This document shows, piece after piece, positions 23,649 to 33,785 of a stretch of 64,000 bases of DNA; positions within the stretch are counted from its first letter, which is position 1, and each line of letters starts with the position of its first letter. The position numbers were made by a program, and so were the translations under genes. This DNA is from Colletotrichum lupini (taxonomy: Eukaryota; Ascomycota; Sordariomycetes; Glomerellales; Glomerellaceae), in contig NC_064677.1 of assembly GCF_023278565.1 (NCBI RefSeq), forward strand, positions 806,001 through 870,000. The letters run 5' to 3'. The notes below the pieces were generated by a model that did no database searches, was not told where the DNA came from, and saw nothing but the letters and a program-made list of their open reading frames with translations.

Positions 23649-26600
23649 ATGAGTCTTTTTCATCATCCCACATCAAATCGACCCGACGTACCTGATCCCA
23701 TCATGCTCTTCGGTCGACCCCGCCCCAGTGGCGGACCCGGTCTGTTTGGGGTCCAGCCTACATATCAACACATTTGCGGTCTCTACTACATCGACCCGCA
23801 TCGGCATCAGAAACATGCGCGGCAATATCTTCCCACACTTTCACAGTCGGTGCACGCTCGCATCATTGCATCGACATCTCGGACAACTCTCACCCAGAAT
23901 TTTGTCAACCCCTCATCGACGGCACCCATCCCCGAGCTTCGCTACACCTTTCCCCTCTATGACGGCGTGTCCGTAGTTGCTTTTACCTGCACCATCAACA
24001 ACGATCGTGTCATTCGTGGCGTTGTCCAAGAGAAGACTGCTGCTCGCAAGACATACAACCAAGCTGTTTCCAAGGGCCAAACTGCTGGTCTCTTGGAGCA
24101 ACTCCCTGATGCGAGCGATGTCTTCACCACCACCATTGGCAACGTGCCCGCTGGCGCCCAGATTGCCGTCGAGATTGAATACCTCGGCGAGTTGAAGCAC
24201 GATGCCGAAGTTGACGGCATCAGGTTCACCATTCCCACTTCTATTGCCCCGCGATATGGCGCTTTTCCCGGCGAGTTACTGGCCAAGCCCACCAATTTCT
24301 CTGCAGAGGACGGTATTCGCATAGTAGTTGATGCCCAAGTGCCGGCTGGAAGCTTCATCAAGTCGATCCAGTCGCCTTCACATCCCATTTCTGTCTCTAT
24401 CGGCTCAACGTCCACCATGCGCGCCAACGCTACACCATCTCTCCAGCTTGCGAGTGCCACTCTCTCTCTAGGCACTGCTCAACTGGAACGCGACTTCATT
24501 GTCCAGGTCATCGCGACAAACACCTCCAACCCCGTTGCTGTTCTCGAGACGCACCCCGCCATCCCTCATCAGCAGGCCCTCATGGCCACCCTTGTGCCCA
24601 AGTTCAAGATTGCCGCCACCAAGCCCGAAGTTGTCTTTATCTGTGATCGCTCTGGTTCTATGGAAGGAAACAAAATGCAAGATCTCAAGAATGCTCTTAG
24701 AGTCTTTATGAAATCTCTACCTGTCGGTTCCATGTTCAACATCTGTAGCTTTGGCTCCAGGCATGATTTCTTGTTCCCAAAGTCCGTCATATATGACCAG
24801 AACACCATGGAAACTGCCATGCGACACATTGACACTTTTTCCGCCAACTACGGAGGCACCCAGATCTATAACCCCATCGAGTCAACTTTCAAGCGACGCC
24901 ACATCGATCTTGATCTTGAGGCTTTCGTCCTCACCGACGGCGAGGTTTGGGACCAAGATCGCCTCTTCGGCATGGTGAACAGAATGGTTAGTGAATCCAA
25001 GGGCGCCATTCGTCTCTTTACCCTCGGTGTCGGCAGCGGTGTCAGCCACTCTCTTATTGAAGGCCTCGCTCGAGCTGGCAATGGCTTCTCGCAATCTGTC
25101 TCCGAGGGAGAGAAAATGTCTGGCAAAGTCGTCCGCATGCTCAAGGGAGCTCTCACTCCCCATATCAACGACTATACCCTCGAGGTCAAATATGCCGATG
25201 CCGAGTCTGAGACGGAGCCTGAAGATGACTTTGATATCATTGAACCCGAAGATGCGGCTCGCGAGAAGACAGCCGATGGCAAAGAATCCGGAAATCCCGC
25301 CAAGCCGATTTCCCTCTTTGACACCAGTGCAGACGACGATGTTGACATGGAGGATGCCCAAGCTCAAGGCGACGGCTCGGGCCTGGAGCGGTACTCACAC
25401 ATTCCGACAGTCAAGCCTCCCAAGATCCTTCAAGCTCCCTTCCAGATCCCGCCTCTTTTCCCTTTCAGCCGCACTACTGTCTATCTCTTGCTTTCTCCCG
25501 ACAGAGAGCTGAGATCCAAGACTCCGGAGGCTCTAGTCCTGCGCGGCACCTCATCCCAGGGTCCCTTGGAGCTCCAAATCCCCATCACCCTACTTGACGA
25601 TAAGGCCGAGACGATTCATCAGCTCGCCGCTCGCAAGGCTGTTAAGGAACTAGAAGAAGGCCGTGGCTGGATCTATCACGCCAAGGGTAAAGATGGCAAT
25701 CTTCTAGAAGCGCAGAATCCCGGCCGTTTCCCCAGCATGGTTGAGCGAGAGGCCGTCCGACTTGGCGTCCAGTTCCAGGTGGGAGGCAAATGGTGCTCCT
25801 TTGTTGCTGTTGAGCAGAACGACACTCCAAACATCCCCGCCGCCAATACAGAGCAGGTTAACCCAGAGCAGGCCAAACCTGGAGCGCAGAATCTGTTCTC
25901 GAATCTCCAGAGGGGGCCAGATCCTAGATTAGGTGGTCGGGGAGGCATGGTTTCCCGATCACGGTCCCGAGCTCCTGATGATGGTCAAAACTCATCACTG
26001 TTATTCGGCGCCGCTTCCCCAACATCAACACGCGCATCAGAGTTCGGTATGTCAACCTCAACGGCTTCCTCAACCCCATTTCCACCACCCACCGGCGGTT
26101 CGTTGTTCGGCGGATTAGGTTCTTCCCCTCCCCAGCAACAGCAACGCCCGACAGCGCCTACGGCCTTCCACCAGCCCCCTGGATCCTTATTCGGCCACCC
26201 TGTAGCCCCTGCCCCGTCGTCTACCTCAGCTGCCGGTGGCCTCTTTGGTGCAAGTTCGTCTGTCACTGGTGCCTTTGGTGCTGTCCCGACCGCTGGAGGA
26301 TCTCGACTCTTTGGTGGACCTAGCGGGGGCTTGTTTGGACATCCCAAGGCTTCTGCGAAACCCAGTCCAGCTTCCATCAGCCCGTTTGGCTCACGTTCTT
26401 CTGCCACTGGTGCATTCGGCGCATCACCAGCGAGTGCAAGACAAGCTGGAGAATCTCTCTTTGGTGGAACTGGATCTGGTGGAGGTTTGTTTGGTCAACC
26501 CACGGCTGCCAATTCTGTCTCTTCCGTGCCCCAGACTGGAGGTCTGTTTGGTAGCGCTCCTCATCGGTCTGCCAGTGACGAGTCTACATCCTCCGTTCCA

Positions 26601-27296
26601 CAAGTTGGAGGTCTCTTTGGCAGTGTATCTCAGGAGTCTGCCGGTGACCAGTCCATTTCCTATGAGACTGAATGTCTCTTTGGCAGCTCAAGCGTAGCTC
26701 CCCAATGGTCTGACAGCGGAGAGCCTCCCATCGTCCAAGCTGCCGCGCTGGCCCCTCCCACGGCCCAGGTTGATGCCGCTCTGCTGGATCAATACTGCCG
26801 GGAGATGTCTGAAGCTGCAAGCATGCCCCTCCCCGGTGAAGATCCTGATGATGATTGGGAAAATGAGACTCCTTCAGCCGCTGCTCCTGTTGTGAAGTCT
26901 ACTCTTGACCTGTCGATGAAGAAGAAAAAGTTCAAAAAGGGCCAAGATTCTCCCAACATTGTGCTACCGGGATACGACAACTTCTCATCACCTACCGATC
27001 CGTTCTCTGCCATAGTATCGCTCCAGAACTTCAACGGTAGTTGGGACTCTTCGAAGGAAATCTTCAACATCATTGGCACTACTTTGGAGGCGGTGAAGAA
27101 CGCTCTGCGCTCGCTTGGTATTGATGACGAGGGAGTTATGTCTACCTCTGCAGTCGTTGCCTACCTGCGCAAGGTCCTTCCAGAGGAGCGGGACAGCTGG
27201 GAGATGCTGGAGGAGAAGGCGGTTGCTTGGCTCGAGGGGGAGTTGGGCGAAGAGAAGGCCCAGAAGGTTTTGGCTATTGCCGAGGGTCTCTATTGA
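23649..27296 (+). CDS. VIT and von Willebrand A domain protein with GLFG-rich tail
   Basis: Single uninterrupted exon of 1215 residues. A VIT (vault/inter-alpha-trypsin) domain spans about residues 40-190 (FPLYDGVSVVAF then GVVQEKTAARKTY). A VWA domain follows from about 327 with the metal-binding site DRSGSM at 333-338 and a later acidic TDGE loop. An acidic linker sits near 510-580. Residues about 815-1020 contain many LFG/GLFG words (GGLFG repeated) with Ser/Pro/Gln spacers, resembling nucleoporin FG repeats. The last about 100 residues (LRSLGIDDEG through WLEGELGEEKA) are helical. Fungal VIT-VWA proteins are known but poorly characterised; PARP4 and inter-alpha-trypsin inhibitors share the core. 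No signal peptide is visible, so it is probably intracellular. An ATG at 23703 (MLFGRPRP) is an alternative start. Function is inferred only as a protein-interaction scaffold. Confidence 0.85.
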   Translation: MSLFHHPTSNRPDVPDPIMLFGRPRPSGGPGLFGVQPTYQHICGLYYIDPHRHQKHARQYLPTLSQSVHARIIASTSRTTLTQNFVNPSSTAPIPELRYTFPLYDGVSVVAFTCTINNDRVIRGVVQEKTAARKTYNQAVSKGQTAGLLEQLPDASDVFTTTIGNVPAGAQIAVEIEYLGELKHDAEVDGIRFTIPTSIAPRYGAFPGELLAKPTNFSAEDGIRIVVDAQVPAGSFIKSIQSPSHPISVSIGSTSTMRANATPSLQLASATLSLGTAQLERDFIVQVIATNTSNPVAVLETHPAIPHQQALMATLVPKFKIAATKPEVVFICDRSGSMEGNKMQDLKNALRVFMKSLPVGSMFNICSFGSRHDFLFPKSVIYDQNTMETAMRHIDTFSANYGGTQIYNPIESTFKRRHIDLDLEAFVLTDGEVWDQDRLFGMVNRMVSESKGAIRLFTLGVGSGVSHSLIEGLARAGNGFSQSVSEGEKMSGKVVRMLKGALTPHINDYTLEVKYADAESETEPEDDFDIIEPEDAAREKTADGKESGNPAKPISLFDTSADDDVDMEDAQAQGDGSGLERYSHIPTVKPPKILQAPFQIPPLFPFSRTTVYLLLSPDRELRSKTPEALVLRGTSSQGPLELQIPITLLDDKAETIHQLAARKAVKELEEGRGWIYHAKGKDGNLLEAQNPGRFPSMVEREAVRLGVQFQVGGKWCSFVAVEQNDTPNIPAANTEQVNPEQAKPGAQNLFSNLQRGPDPRLGGRGGMVSRSRSRAPDDGQNSSLLFGAASPTSTRASEFGMSTSTASSTPFPPPTGGSLFGGLGSSPPQQQQRPTAPTAFHQPPGSLFGHPVAPAPSSTSAAGGLFGASSSVTGAFGAVPTAGGSRLFGGPSGGLFGHPKASAKPSPASISPFGSRSSATGAFGASPASARQAGESLFGGTGSGGGLFGQPTAANSVSSVPQTGGLFGSAPHRSASDESTSSVPQVGGLFGSVSQESAGDQSISYETECLFGSSSVAPQWSDSGEPPIVQAAALAPPTAQVDAALLDQYCREMSEAASMPLPGEDPDDDWENETPSAAAPVVKSTLDLSMKKKKFKKGQDSPNIVLPGYDNFSSPTDPFSAIVSLQNFNGSWDSSKEIFNIIGTTLEAVKNALRSLGIDDEGVMSTSAVVAYLRKVLPEERDSWEMLEEKAVAWLEGELGEEKAQKVLAIAEGLY

Positions 27297-27598
27297 GGAT
27301 GTTGTTTTGGACATGATAATGAGGTATTTGGATCTCGTGGGTAACCGAGAGATGCGACGGACTGGTAGGTTTCCAGCAAGTCAGGGATTGATGAACTAGT
27401 ACAAAAACAATATGATGCTTACCAAACACAATGCCTCTGATAAAGTGAATTCGTGACATGACGTGCATCTATCTACAGTAATGCTCTCGGCCTCCGTCTA
27501 TAGTCATCGGCAGCGACCTTTTTGCTTTCCAAGCGAATGCTATTAATTGATGTCTAACGGCAAGTTGTTTGGGCTTTTTGGTCCGCATGCAACGATTA
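27297..27598. other. Short intergenic region between convergent genes
   Basis: About 300 bp between the stop codons of the VIT/VWA gene (+) and the GNAT gene (-). It must hold both 3' ends; no distinct terminator is visible. Confidence 0.5.
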
Positions 27599-29528
27599 TC
27601 AAGGGTCAAGCGTCATAATCGCCGCCTCGGTCCTCGGTTCCCTTCCCTCACGGTAATCATCAAACCAATACCGACGAACAATCTCAAATCCGCACCTCGC
27701 ATACGTCTTGCGGGCGGGTTCATTATCGTAGTCTACGATGAGTGATATCCGTGCCCTCTCCTTCCCCTTCCCTTCTGCGCGAGTAGTTGCTATTTCTGAA
27801 GCGACATGGGCTTTGGCGAATTCGAGTAGCTTGGTGCCGAGTTGTTTTCCTCGTGCCGAGGGTGTTACGAACATGCCGTTTATGACGTATTGAGATATGG
27901 GGACGTCTGGTGAGGATTGGTGCGGTGGACCAAAGTCTAGGAGGGAGGCTGAGAGGGTTTCTGAGTCGAGGGGGCCGGTGATTGTTAGTGTTGCTAGCCA
28001 TTCTGCGATGAGAGCCTTGTCTAAGGAGGTGGAAGGGGATTCATCGGTGGGAGACGGTGATGAGGCCGCATCCTCGTAGATGATTATTGTTGTCGCGCCG
28101 GGGTTCGTGAGGCGGAAAACCCATTTCTCTGGGGGAAGAGCGACTTCGCGGGCGTGGGTTGAGCCGAACCAGGATGGGGAGAGGAGGAGGGATGAGAGGC
28201 GGAGGGATTTTGTTATGAGATATGGATGTGGTTAATGCTGCCCACATTGAGTGGGCCCGCTTTTTGTGATAGTTATAAGCCTAGCTCCTATCCGCTATTA
28301 TTATAATAGTTAAGTGTTATATTATTTATAGGTTATATATTTAAAAAGCGAGAGGCGGCTATTCGAGTCTCTATATAGGTAGGTTTTTTTAGTTAGTTTA
28401 CTACTTACGGGGCTAAGGTATAGTATAGATATTAGGTTTTTTTAACTAATTTATTACTTACGGGGTTAAGGCATAGTATAGATACTTATTATACAGATAA
28501 TAGCTTTAGGCGTCTAGGGGGTATATTACGAGATATAGATATAGTTAATACTACTTATATTAAGTAGGCCCGCTTTTTATAATAATTATGAGCTTAGCTC
28601 CTATTTATTATTATTATAATAGTTAAAGTGCTATATTATTTATAAGTCGTATATTTAAAAAGCGAAAGACGGCCGTTCGAGTCTCCGTATAGGTAGAGGT
28701 TTTTTTAACTAGTCTACTACTTATAGGGCTAAGGCTGCTATCTATAGGGCTAAGGCATAGTATAAACGTTTATTATACGGATAACGGCTCTAGGCGTCTA
28801 GGGGGTACATTACGAGATATAGATATGGTTAATACTGCCTATATTAAGTGGGCCCGCTTTTTATAATAGTTATAAGCCTAGCTCCTATCCGTTATTGCTA
28901 TAATAGTTAAAGTACCGTATTATTTATAAGTCGTATATTTAAAAAGTAAAAAATAGTCGTTTAAGTCTCTATATAAATAGGTTTTTTTAATTAGTCTACT
29001 ACTTACGGGGCTAAGGTATAGTATAAATACTAGGTTTTTTTAACTAGTTTACTACTTATAAAGTTAAGGTATAGTATAGATACTTATTATACAAATAATA
29101 GCTTTAGGCGTCTAGGGAGTATATTATAAGATATAAATATAGTTAATACTACTTATATTAAGTAGGCCCGCTTTTTATAATAGTTATAAGCCTAGCTCTT
29201 ATCTACTATTACTATAATAGTTAAAGTGCCGTATTATTTATAAGTTGTATATTTAAAAAGTAAAAGACGGCTGTTTAAGTCTCCGTATAGGTAGAGGTTT
29301 TTTTAACTAGTCTGCCACCTGCGGGGTTGAGGCGCAGTATAAACGCCCATTGCATGGATGATGGCTCTAGGCGTCTGGGGGGTGTGTCACGAGATATGGA
29401 TGTGGTTAATGCTGCCCACATTGAGTGGGCCCGCTTTTTGTGACAGATTTGTAGCGGTCGAGGAGGGCTTGGAATTTGGTCGGAGAGGGGTGGGATTTTG
29501 GGAGGATTAGGGGGGTTGAGGGCGGCAT
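27599..29528 (-). pseudogene. GNAT N-acetyltransferase gene interrupted by tandem-array insertion
   Basis: The N-terminal part begins at an ATG at 29528 (MPPSTPL) and reads to LLDRYKSV at about 29442. The remainder resumes at about 28213 and reads through LRLSSLLLSPSWFG to the GNAT acetyl-CoA site (FVTPSARGKQLGTKLL, near 27850) and the stop at 27599. Between them lies a 1228-bp repeat array. Removing it exactly between 28213 and 29442 rejoins the codons in frame. With the array present, the frame runs into a TAA within 40 bases, and I found no convincing splice pair that removes the array. The intact gene would be an ORF of about 230 codons. It is probably non-functional unless the array is spliced out or a downstream start serves. 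The acetylated substrate is unknown. Confidence 0.75.
28214..29441. repeat. Tandem repeat array, about 4 units of 263-314 bp, partly RIP-mutated
   Basis: The word GGCCCGC with its context recurs at 28254, 28567, 28851, 29165 and 29428, giving spacings of 313, 284, 314 and 263 bp. Central units are heavily TA-converted; the first about 70 bp and last about 140 bp are not. The same roughly 60-bp sequence (GAGATATGGATGTGGTTAAT onward) begins and ends the array. A 6-bp direct repeat TTTTGT flanks it (28208-28213 and 29436-29441). Each unit has a GTTCGAGTC-like word followed by a run of seven Ts. The element family is not recognised. Confidence 0.85.
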
Positions 29529-30261
29529 TTTGAGGTTTGAAATTAATGATCGCTTTGAGTTATGGGAGTAAAATGTGTGAGATTCGTGGTGAGGTGAGAG
29601 AGTATAGGATGGTGAGTGAGGTTGTGAGTGAGTCACTGCCGTTGATGAGATTCTGGCGGACTTATTCGTGATGACCTCGGCGTCTCATTGGAGCGAATTG
29701 GCGACGGATTCTCATCCCAGTTGAGGTAGCATGAGTACTGATGTTATGCTGTAGCTCGGACACTTCTTCATTCCCTCATAAAGATGAGAATTTTGACGTG
29801 TCACGCTTAGTTTATGAGAGAAGAAGCCTCGGATAGACAAAAACTGGTCGATAACGTCGTATAGACGTTGAGCTACTCTGAATGGCTGGCTCTCGCTATG
29901 AGCACGCGCGGCTTGCCTCGGCCCAATCCTCGTCCGGTTTCCGGGGCTAGGGGAGGGAGATTCCACCCTTGGTAGTTGCGGCACTCGTTGCACGCGGCCA
30001 TCAACGTCGCTGTCTTGCGACTCGATACCATCAATCAATTGACAAGCCTTCATATACAGGGGTCTTCATGTTCCAGATTTTGCAATTTGCTCGTACCTGA
30101 GGGTCTCCTGCTTGAGTTGTCCCGGGGGAACGCGTCATCTGAGCCCCCTCAACCTGTCCTGAGGGCGGACCGTATCGCGACTCATCAACGGGGCATTTGA
30201 CTGACCACAACATCCTTCAGTCAACTTAAAAAAACACACCGGAGCATAACAAATCGAATCA
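29529..30261. other. Intergenic region (divergent promoters)
   Basis: About 730 bp between the GNAT start (-) and the D-lactate dehydrogenase start (+). No coding stretch is supported. It presumably carries promoters for both genes. Confidence 0.5.
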
Positions 30262-32423
30262 ATGGCGTTCCGCGGACTCACTCGCTGTCGCGCTCTGACG
30301 AGCGGCACCGCTAGACGCGCGCCATTCCGGTCGATTGGTCCAGGAACCAGTTCATCAAGAGCCAAGTTCTTCCGATCAGCTCACACAGGGCCACAATCCA
30401 GGAGAAGCGGTAAACTCATACCTCTCCAACTCTTGGTTCTCGGCGCCATTCCGCTCTTTGCCGGATACCTCATCGGCCGATCTAGCACCTCGGGACCGGC
30501 CGCCGAGGGACAAGCGAAGCTATCCCATGTGGATTTCGCGAGCCGGAAGGAAATGGTAAAGGTACTGTAAATTCTAGATCCACAAACGGCGAGGATGTTT
30601 TGCTGAATGGTTTCAAAGGCGGCTCGGGAGATCTCCAACGCTCTGGATGAAGGGGCGGTCAGCTTCGATGAAGATGAGATTGAGGTGCATGGCCACTCTG
30701 ACTGGTCTACGTCCAACTCAAGCGGTCGCCCTGTGGCTATCGTCTACCCCAAGACCACTGAGGATGTTTCGCAGATAGCCAAGATTTGCAACAAGTACAA
30801 CGTGCCTATGGGTAAGTTGCCTCTTCAAATCTGGGCTCACACAGTATTCCGTTCTTGGAGCTATCGCAACTATCATCAGAGTTCTGACCAGTCCTAGTGC
30901 CTTTCGGCGCTGGATCTTCCGTCGAGGGAAGCTTCTCATCGCCGTACAGCGGAATCTGCATTGACTTTGTGCACATGGACAAGATCATTGCTTTCCATCC
31001 TGACGAGTACTTTCCCTCCTCCTTCTACCACGGAGTCCGCCAGTCCTAACACAAACCCAGCATGGACGTCGTTGTCCAACCAGGCGTAAACTGGGTAACC
31101 CTCAACAAAGAGATTCAATCCTCAGGCCTCTTTCTCCCGCTTGACCCTTCCCCCACAGCCTTCATCGGCGGCATGGTCTCAACAAACTGTAGCGGCACAA
31201 ACGCCTTCCGCTACGGCACGATGAAGGACTGGGTCGTCAACCTGACCGTCGTCCTCGCCGATGGGCGCATCATTAAGACGCGTCGGCGGCCGCGCAAGAA
31301 CTCGGCCGGGTATAACCTGACGAGCCTATTTGTTGGCGCCGAGGGCACGTTGGGGATCGTGACGGAGGCGACTGTGAAGCTGGCTGTCATGCCAGCAGAT
31401 ACGAGTGTCGCCGTTGTGTCGTTTGGGACGATTGAGGAGGCGGCGAGGGCGGCGACGGGGTTGATCAGGAGCGGGGTGCCGCTTGGGGCGTTGGAGCTTT
31501 TGGATGAGGTGCAGATGGAGGTAATTAATCGGCATGGGAGTGAGGCTGTTAGGAAGACTGCATGGGATGAAAGTCCGACGTTGTTTTTGAAGTGAGTTGT
31601 CACTTTATGCTCTATCTTCTTCTACTAGCGCTGACTTTGGTTATTTAGATTCGCCGGGACCACCGATGGTATCAAGGGGGATGTTGCTAGGGTCAAAGAG
31701 ATTGTGCAGCCGTTTAAGCCCCGCAAGGTCTTCTTCGCCAGAAACAAGCAGGAAGAAGCCGATCTATGGGCCGCGAGAAAGGAAGCTCTTTGGACAATGA
31801 CGTCGATCAAGCCAGAGGGGTACTCTCTCTGGTCTACGGATGTGGCTGTGCCGATCTCGAGATTGGCCGAGATAATCAGTAAGCCTTGGAAAATCTGCCA
31901 ACGTTTTGTACTTAGTCTCGAGACACATCCGCTAATCAGAAACGGTCTACAGCATTGTCGAAAGAAGACTCTGGAAAGCTCGGTCTCTTTGCGAGCGTCA
32001 TTGGACATGTCGGAGACGGCAATTTCCACCAGGCGGTCATGTATGACCCGAAGAACGAGGAGCAGCGGGCTTCGGTTGCCAAGTGTGTTCATGATATGAT
32101 GGGCAGAGCATTGGAGATGGAGGGTACTGTCTCAGTGAGTAATTTTTTTCTGCGATGATGAAAGATTTGGTAACTGCCCTGCTGACTCTATCTGTAGGGA
32201 GAACATGCCATCGGCATCGGGAAGAAAGATTGTCTTGTTGATGAGCTCGGCGTTGATGCTATTGATTTCATGAGGACGTTGAAGCAGGCAGTGGATCCAA
32301 AGTAAGTCTATTGACGGTCCGAACGCTACGCTTGCGCCATGCTGACTATTTGTTAGATGGATTATGAATCCTGGCAAGGTGTTCGACCTCCCGAGCAACT
32401 CGAAAGCTGTTGCTGCATCATGA
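30262..32423 (+). CDS. FAD-linked D-lactate dehydrogenase (cytochrome), mitochondrial
   Basis: Eight exons (30262-30561, 30619-30811, 30898-31006, 31061-31591, 31649-31878, 31953-32134, 32198-32301, 32357-32423) join to 571 residues. The N-terminus is Arg/Ser-rich like a mitochondrial presequence, then a hydrophobic segment (LQLLVLGAIPLFAGYLIG, near residues 54-71). The FAD-binding PCMH domain shows PVAIVYPKTTEDV, VPFGAGSSVEG and STNCSGTNAFRYG. The C-terminal FAD-oxidase domain shows GHVGDGNFH and SGEHAIGIGKK. This layout matches yeast Dld1-type enzymes, which oxidise D-lactate to pyruvate and pass electrons to cytochrome c at the inner membrane. Exon 1 could end six bases earlier at a GTAAAG donor; the chosen donor keeps the family's Lys. 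The last exon is short and ends KAVAAS. Confidence 0.92.
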
Positions 32424-33038
32424 TATCTGTACAAGCCTTTATTTAGAAGCTCGGCATTTAGAAGCTAATGAAGTTAAAATGGCTATTTTGCTATCAGTCA
32501 GTAAACCATTGAACCCGTTGCTGGCAAGATCAAGACAACTTCGTGCGAAAACCAAATGCTGTTCCGACACCGATCATCACAGCCCGCTTCCCATGCAGTT
32601 GGTCGCGTTGGTCGCGACTCATGAGCCACCACTAAACCTGCAATAAACGTGCCTGAAACATGGAGCTGCATACGTGCGACCCTTGAAATGCGAAGCGATC
32701 GTTGCAGTAGGCTACAGTCAAACAACCAGCACAACGTGGGGGCCGTCACGGCTCCCACGTCTCCATGTCTTCGTTGTTATTCTGGCCGGCTGGGGTCTCC
32801 ATGTCCACTTCATCCACCTCGGCCTCGGCCTCGACGTCTGTCCCTGCTCCAGCTTCTACCACTGGTTCATCCTCCACCTCTGCCTGACTTCCCGTCACTC
32901 CTCAAGCTTCTGTCGTTTCTCCAAGCTCTGTCACTATTCCAGCTCCCTCCCCTGCCCCATCCTGTGCCGCTGCTCTAGCTTCTATCCCTGCTCCGGCCTC
33001 TGCCTCTCCCGTTGCCTGTGTCTCTGCTACCTTTCCCT
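32424..33038. other. Intergenic, low-complexity stretch
   Basis: Contains a CT-rich low-complexity section (about 32770-33010) with repeated Ser/Ala/Pro-type codons on the plus strand and Glu/Ala/Gly-rich reading on the minus strand. The minus reading continues from the transposase fragment and may be its decayed continuation. No intact gene. Confidence 0.45.
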
Positions 33039-33410
33039 TCTTATACCTATTCCCATCGTTCCTCAGTGACTTCACCGTGATAGTAGGATACCGTCCCAAG
33101 AAGAGCTCAATCCACCTCTTGCAGCCCGCGGGTGTCACCCTGCGCGGCGAGCACCTTCAACACAAACTCCTTGATCTGAGGACGGGTGACGGGGAATCCC
33201 AGCTCCGCCTGCGAAATGGCCCAGGCAGCCAGAGACCTCTCCTAGGATACGCTGAGTCGTTGGTATGCCTGCTTGGCCTCTCTGCATGTCTTCCTGCCGG
33301 GCGTGAGCCGGCGGTAGAGGGTGGTGTAGGGGATGTCCCAGGTTTTGGCGGCTTTGCGTGGACATGTGTTTTTCCGCGTTTTTGATGTCTTGTTCCCTCC
33401 AATTTGGCAT
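33039..33410 (-). pseudogene. pogo/Fot1-like transposase N-terminal fragment
   Basis: On the minus strand one reads MPNWREQDIKNA (start about 33410), then in another frame KAAKTWDIPYTTLYRR followed by TPGRKTCREAKQAYQRLS, an in-frame TAG, ERSLAAWAISQAELGFPVTR, and in a third frame CKRWIELFLGRYPTI. This is the Psq-type plus CENP-B-type helix-turn-helix pair at the start of fungal pogo/Fot1 transposases. Two frameshifts and one stop break it, and no DDE catalytic core follows. It is a dead fragment with little RIP bias, so it is probably low copy or recent. Confidence 0.7.
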
Positions 33411-33583
33411 CGGAGGTGGTGTTGAGAAAGGTTAAAAAAAGATTCGGCTGAATGCTCCTGCAGTGATCCCATGTGGCCAGTAGGGGTGCTACCGTGGTGT
33501 GCCCCTCATGCGGTTTTAGTGCAGCAAGCCACTCTTCTTAGCCTTGTCGAACACAAAATAGTGTGGTCACGACATGCAGGATG

Positions 33584-33785
33584 TGTTGGTATCCCTATTA
33601 CAGGGTAGTTGGTTCGAACCGTAGTTGACGAAGAGATCAATTGAACTATATGAATATCTGCGTAGGTGTAAAAAGGAGGTTCCAACCGTAGGTTGGGCTG
33701 GCTACGATAATCGTAAATAGGGCCCCCAATTGGCCCCTGCGCAGTCGGCTGTATGCCGCGGTCGAATTGGACTTCCAATCCGACA
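33584..33785. mobile_element. Solo LTR (202 bp) with 5-bp target site duplication
   Basis: The element starts TGTTGG and ends CCGACA (TG...CA termini). It is flanked by a perfect GGATG direct repeat (33579-33583 and 33786-33790), the 5-bp duplication made by LTR-retrotransposon integrase. No internal element remains, so it arose by LTR-LTR recombination. A RIP-mutated relative lies at 5965-6169. This copy shows little RIP. Confidence 0.9.

Noticed and set aside
28214..29441. Tandem array considered as a CRISPR or satellite
   Set aside because: Units are about 300 bp without spacers and are RIP-mutated in a eukaryotic genome, so it is not CRISPR. Only four units occur inside a gene, so it is not a satellite block.
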